This document shows, in pieces, positions 26,823-27,485 of a DNA stretch of 27,485 nucleotides. The stretch is from MWCR01 sp041665165 (GTDB lineage: Bacteria; Patescibacteriota; Patescibacteriia; 2-12-FULL-60-25). A program made the translations under genes and the position numbers. Under the pieces are notes generated by a model. It was not told where the DNA came from, did no database searches, and was given only the letters and a program-made list of their open reading frames with translations. The stretch covers positions 1-27,485 of the forward strand of contig JBAYJJ010000016.1 in NCBI GenBank assembly GCA_041665165.1, given 5' to 3'. Each line of letters starts with the position of its first letter. Position 1 is the first letter of the stretch.

Positions 26823-27449
26823 ATGGAAATGAAGTCAAGCCTGTGGACAACTAGACCATCAAAAAGGCAAGCTGAGGTTTTGGGATTTATTGCAAAGTTT
26901 CAAAGAATCAAAGGATTCTCTCCCTCTCTCGCAGAAATAGCCAACCATTTCGAGGTTTCTATACCAACTGTCCATCAACATGTCTCATACTTAAAAGAGA
27001 AGAAGTTGCTTGTTACGCACAAGGGCAAAAAACGCTCGATTCAGTCGTTTAACGACCAAGAAAGGGATTTGGTAGAAGTCCCACTCATGGGTTTGATTGC
27101 TGCCGGAGGGCCAATCGAGGCCATTAGGAACCCCGAATCCATTGAAGTTCCCCGTAGTATGCTTTCAAAAGGAGCCAACCATTACGCCCTAAAAGTAATG
27201 GGAACAAGTATGATTGAAGAGGGGATTTCTGATGGGGACGTCGTCATCGTCCGCGAACAACCGTCTGTTGATGACGGTGAGAAAGCGGTTGCATATTTGC
27301 CTGATAAAGACGCGGTTACACTAAAAAAAATTTATAGAGAGAAAAGCCGCATAAGGCTTGTTCCGGCTAATAAATACATGAAGCCTTTTTATGAAACGAA
27401 TGTTGAGATACAGGGTAAGGTCGTGGGGGTTCTTAGGAGGGAATCCTAA
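26823..27449 (+). CDS. lexA: LexA repressor
   Basis: LexA represses the SOS genes and cleaves itself when RecA filaments form on damaged DNA. The 208-aa protein has an N-terminal winged HTH (RQAEVLGFIAKFQRIKGFSPS then IPTVHQHVSYLKEKKL, split in the text) and the cleavage site GLIAAGGPIEA (Ala94-Gly95). The catalytic Ser is in VMGTSM (Ser129) and the catalytic Lys in AVTLKK (Lys168). All active-site residues are present, so self-cleavage is expected. It is transcribed as a leaderless mRNA away from the ubiquitin-like operon, 74 bp apart, so one LexA-bound site could control both. An S24-type prophage repressor is an alternative, but the length and linker favour LexA. Confidence 0.9.
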   Translation: MEMKSSLWTTRPSKRQAEVLGFIAKFQRIKGFSPSLAEIANHFEVSIPTVHQHVSYLKEKKLLVTHKGKKRSIQSFNDQERDLVEVPLMGLIAAGGPIEAIRNPESIEVPRSMLSKGANHYALKVMGTSMIEEGISDGDVVIVREQPSVDDGEKAVAYLPDKDAVTLKKIYREKSRIRLVPANKYMKPFYETNVEIQGKVVGVLRRES

Positions 27450-27453
27450 CACA

Positions 27454-27462
27454 TGCTAAAAT
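27454..27462 (+). promoter_or_regulatory. Extended -10 before the last partial gene
   Basis: TGCTAAAAT (TAAAAT 27457-27462) lies 13 bp before an ATG at 27476. Confidence 0.4.
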
Positions 27463-27475
27463 AGGATTATTATTT

Positions 27476-27485
27476 ATGAGCAACA
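27476..27485 (+). CDS. Start of a further gene (partial, MSN...)
   Basis: An ATG at 27476 with a promoter-like box upstream opens a frame that runs off the window after three codons. It lies 26 bp after the lexA stop and might be a LexA-linked gene. Nothing can be said of its product. Confidence 0.35.

Noticed and set aside
26773..26850. Two DnaA-box-like sites (TGTGGATAA 26773-26781 and TGTGGACAA 26842-26850) as a possible replication origin
   Set aside because: There are only two sites, the second imperfect and inside lexA, with no AT-rich unwinding region or dnaA/dnaN nearby. Chance is likely.
27433..27449. Terminator at the lexA stop (TTAGGA / TCCTAA)
   Set aside because: A 6-bp AT-rich stem without T tract, overlapping the coding end. 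Not convincing.

Overview
The window looks like a chromosomal segment of a Patescibacteria/CPR bacterium, most likely Parcubacteria-like. This is inferred from the 16S rRNA 3' end, from small divergent housekeeping proteins (a DHH-family protein without its catalytic residues, a diacylglycerol-kinase-fold protein with a changed GGDGT loop, a bactofilin), and from many genes that start a few bases after a -10 box with no Shine-Dalgarno (SD) sequence. No database search was possible, so the lineage is an inference.

Layout. 1-400: 3' end of a 16S rRNA gene closed by its own terminator, with no 23S or 5S anywhere downstream in the window. 430-2770: small hypothetical genes, tRNA-Pro(GGG), two small membrane/lipoprotein genes, the nucleoid protein HU and an unknown 212-aa gene. 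2861-4300: a possible kinase-fold protein, dispersed repeats and tRNA-Val(CAC). 4418-8125: two large SD-led secreted lipoproteins with Cys-rich or Gly/Asp-rich sequence very like Myxococcota surface lipoproteins. 8223-11769: a membrane protein, a lipoprotein, a membrane/coiled-coil protein and a TrmH-family RNA methyltransferase. 11753-15555 (minus): a degenerate DHH protein and an MgtA-type P-type ATPase. 15725-16725: two SD-led genes of unknown function. 16763-17389: a DUF559 endonuclease gene enclosed by inverted repeats and hairpins. 17434-23426: valS, tyrS and argS. 23642-24956: bactofilin and the diacylglycerol-kinase-fold protein. 24977-26748 (minus): a three-gene ubiquitin-like conjugation operon (multiubiquitin-type protein, DUF6791-ThiF E1-like protein, DUF6527 protein). 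26823-27449: lexA, divergent from that operon.

The strongest lead is the compact ubiquitin-like operon that shares a 74-bp divergent promoter region with a LexA repressor. It suggests a defence or stress module under, or next to, damage control. Three genome-scale patterns also stand out. First, genes fall into two initiation classes: SD-led orphan or accessory genes, and SD-less, often leaderless, conserved genes. Second, short tandem arrays of degenerate 7- or 8-nt units lie between genes and also inside valS and argS. Third, one palindromic element sits in the same reading frame near the N-terminus of two unrelated proteins, like the palindromic elements of Rickettsia.
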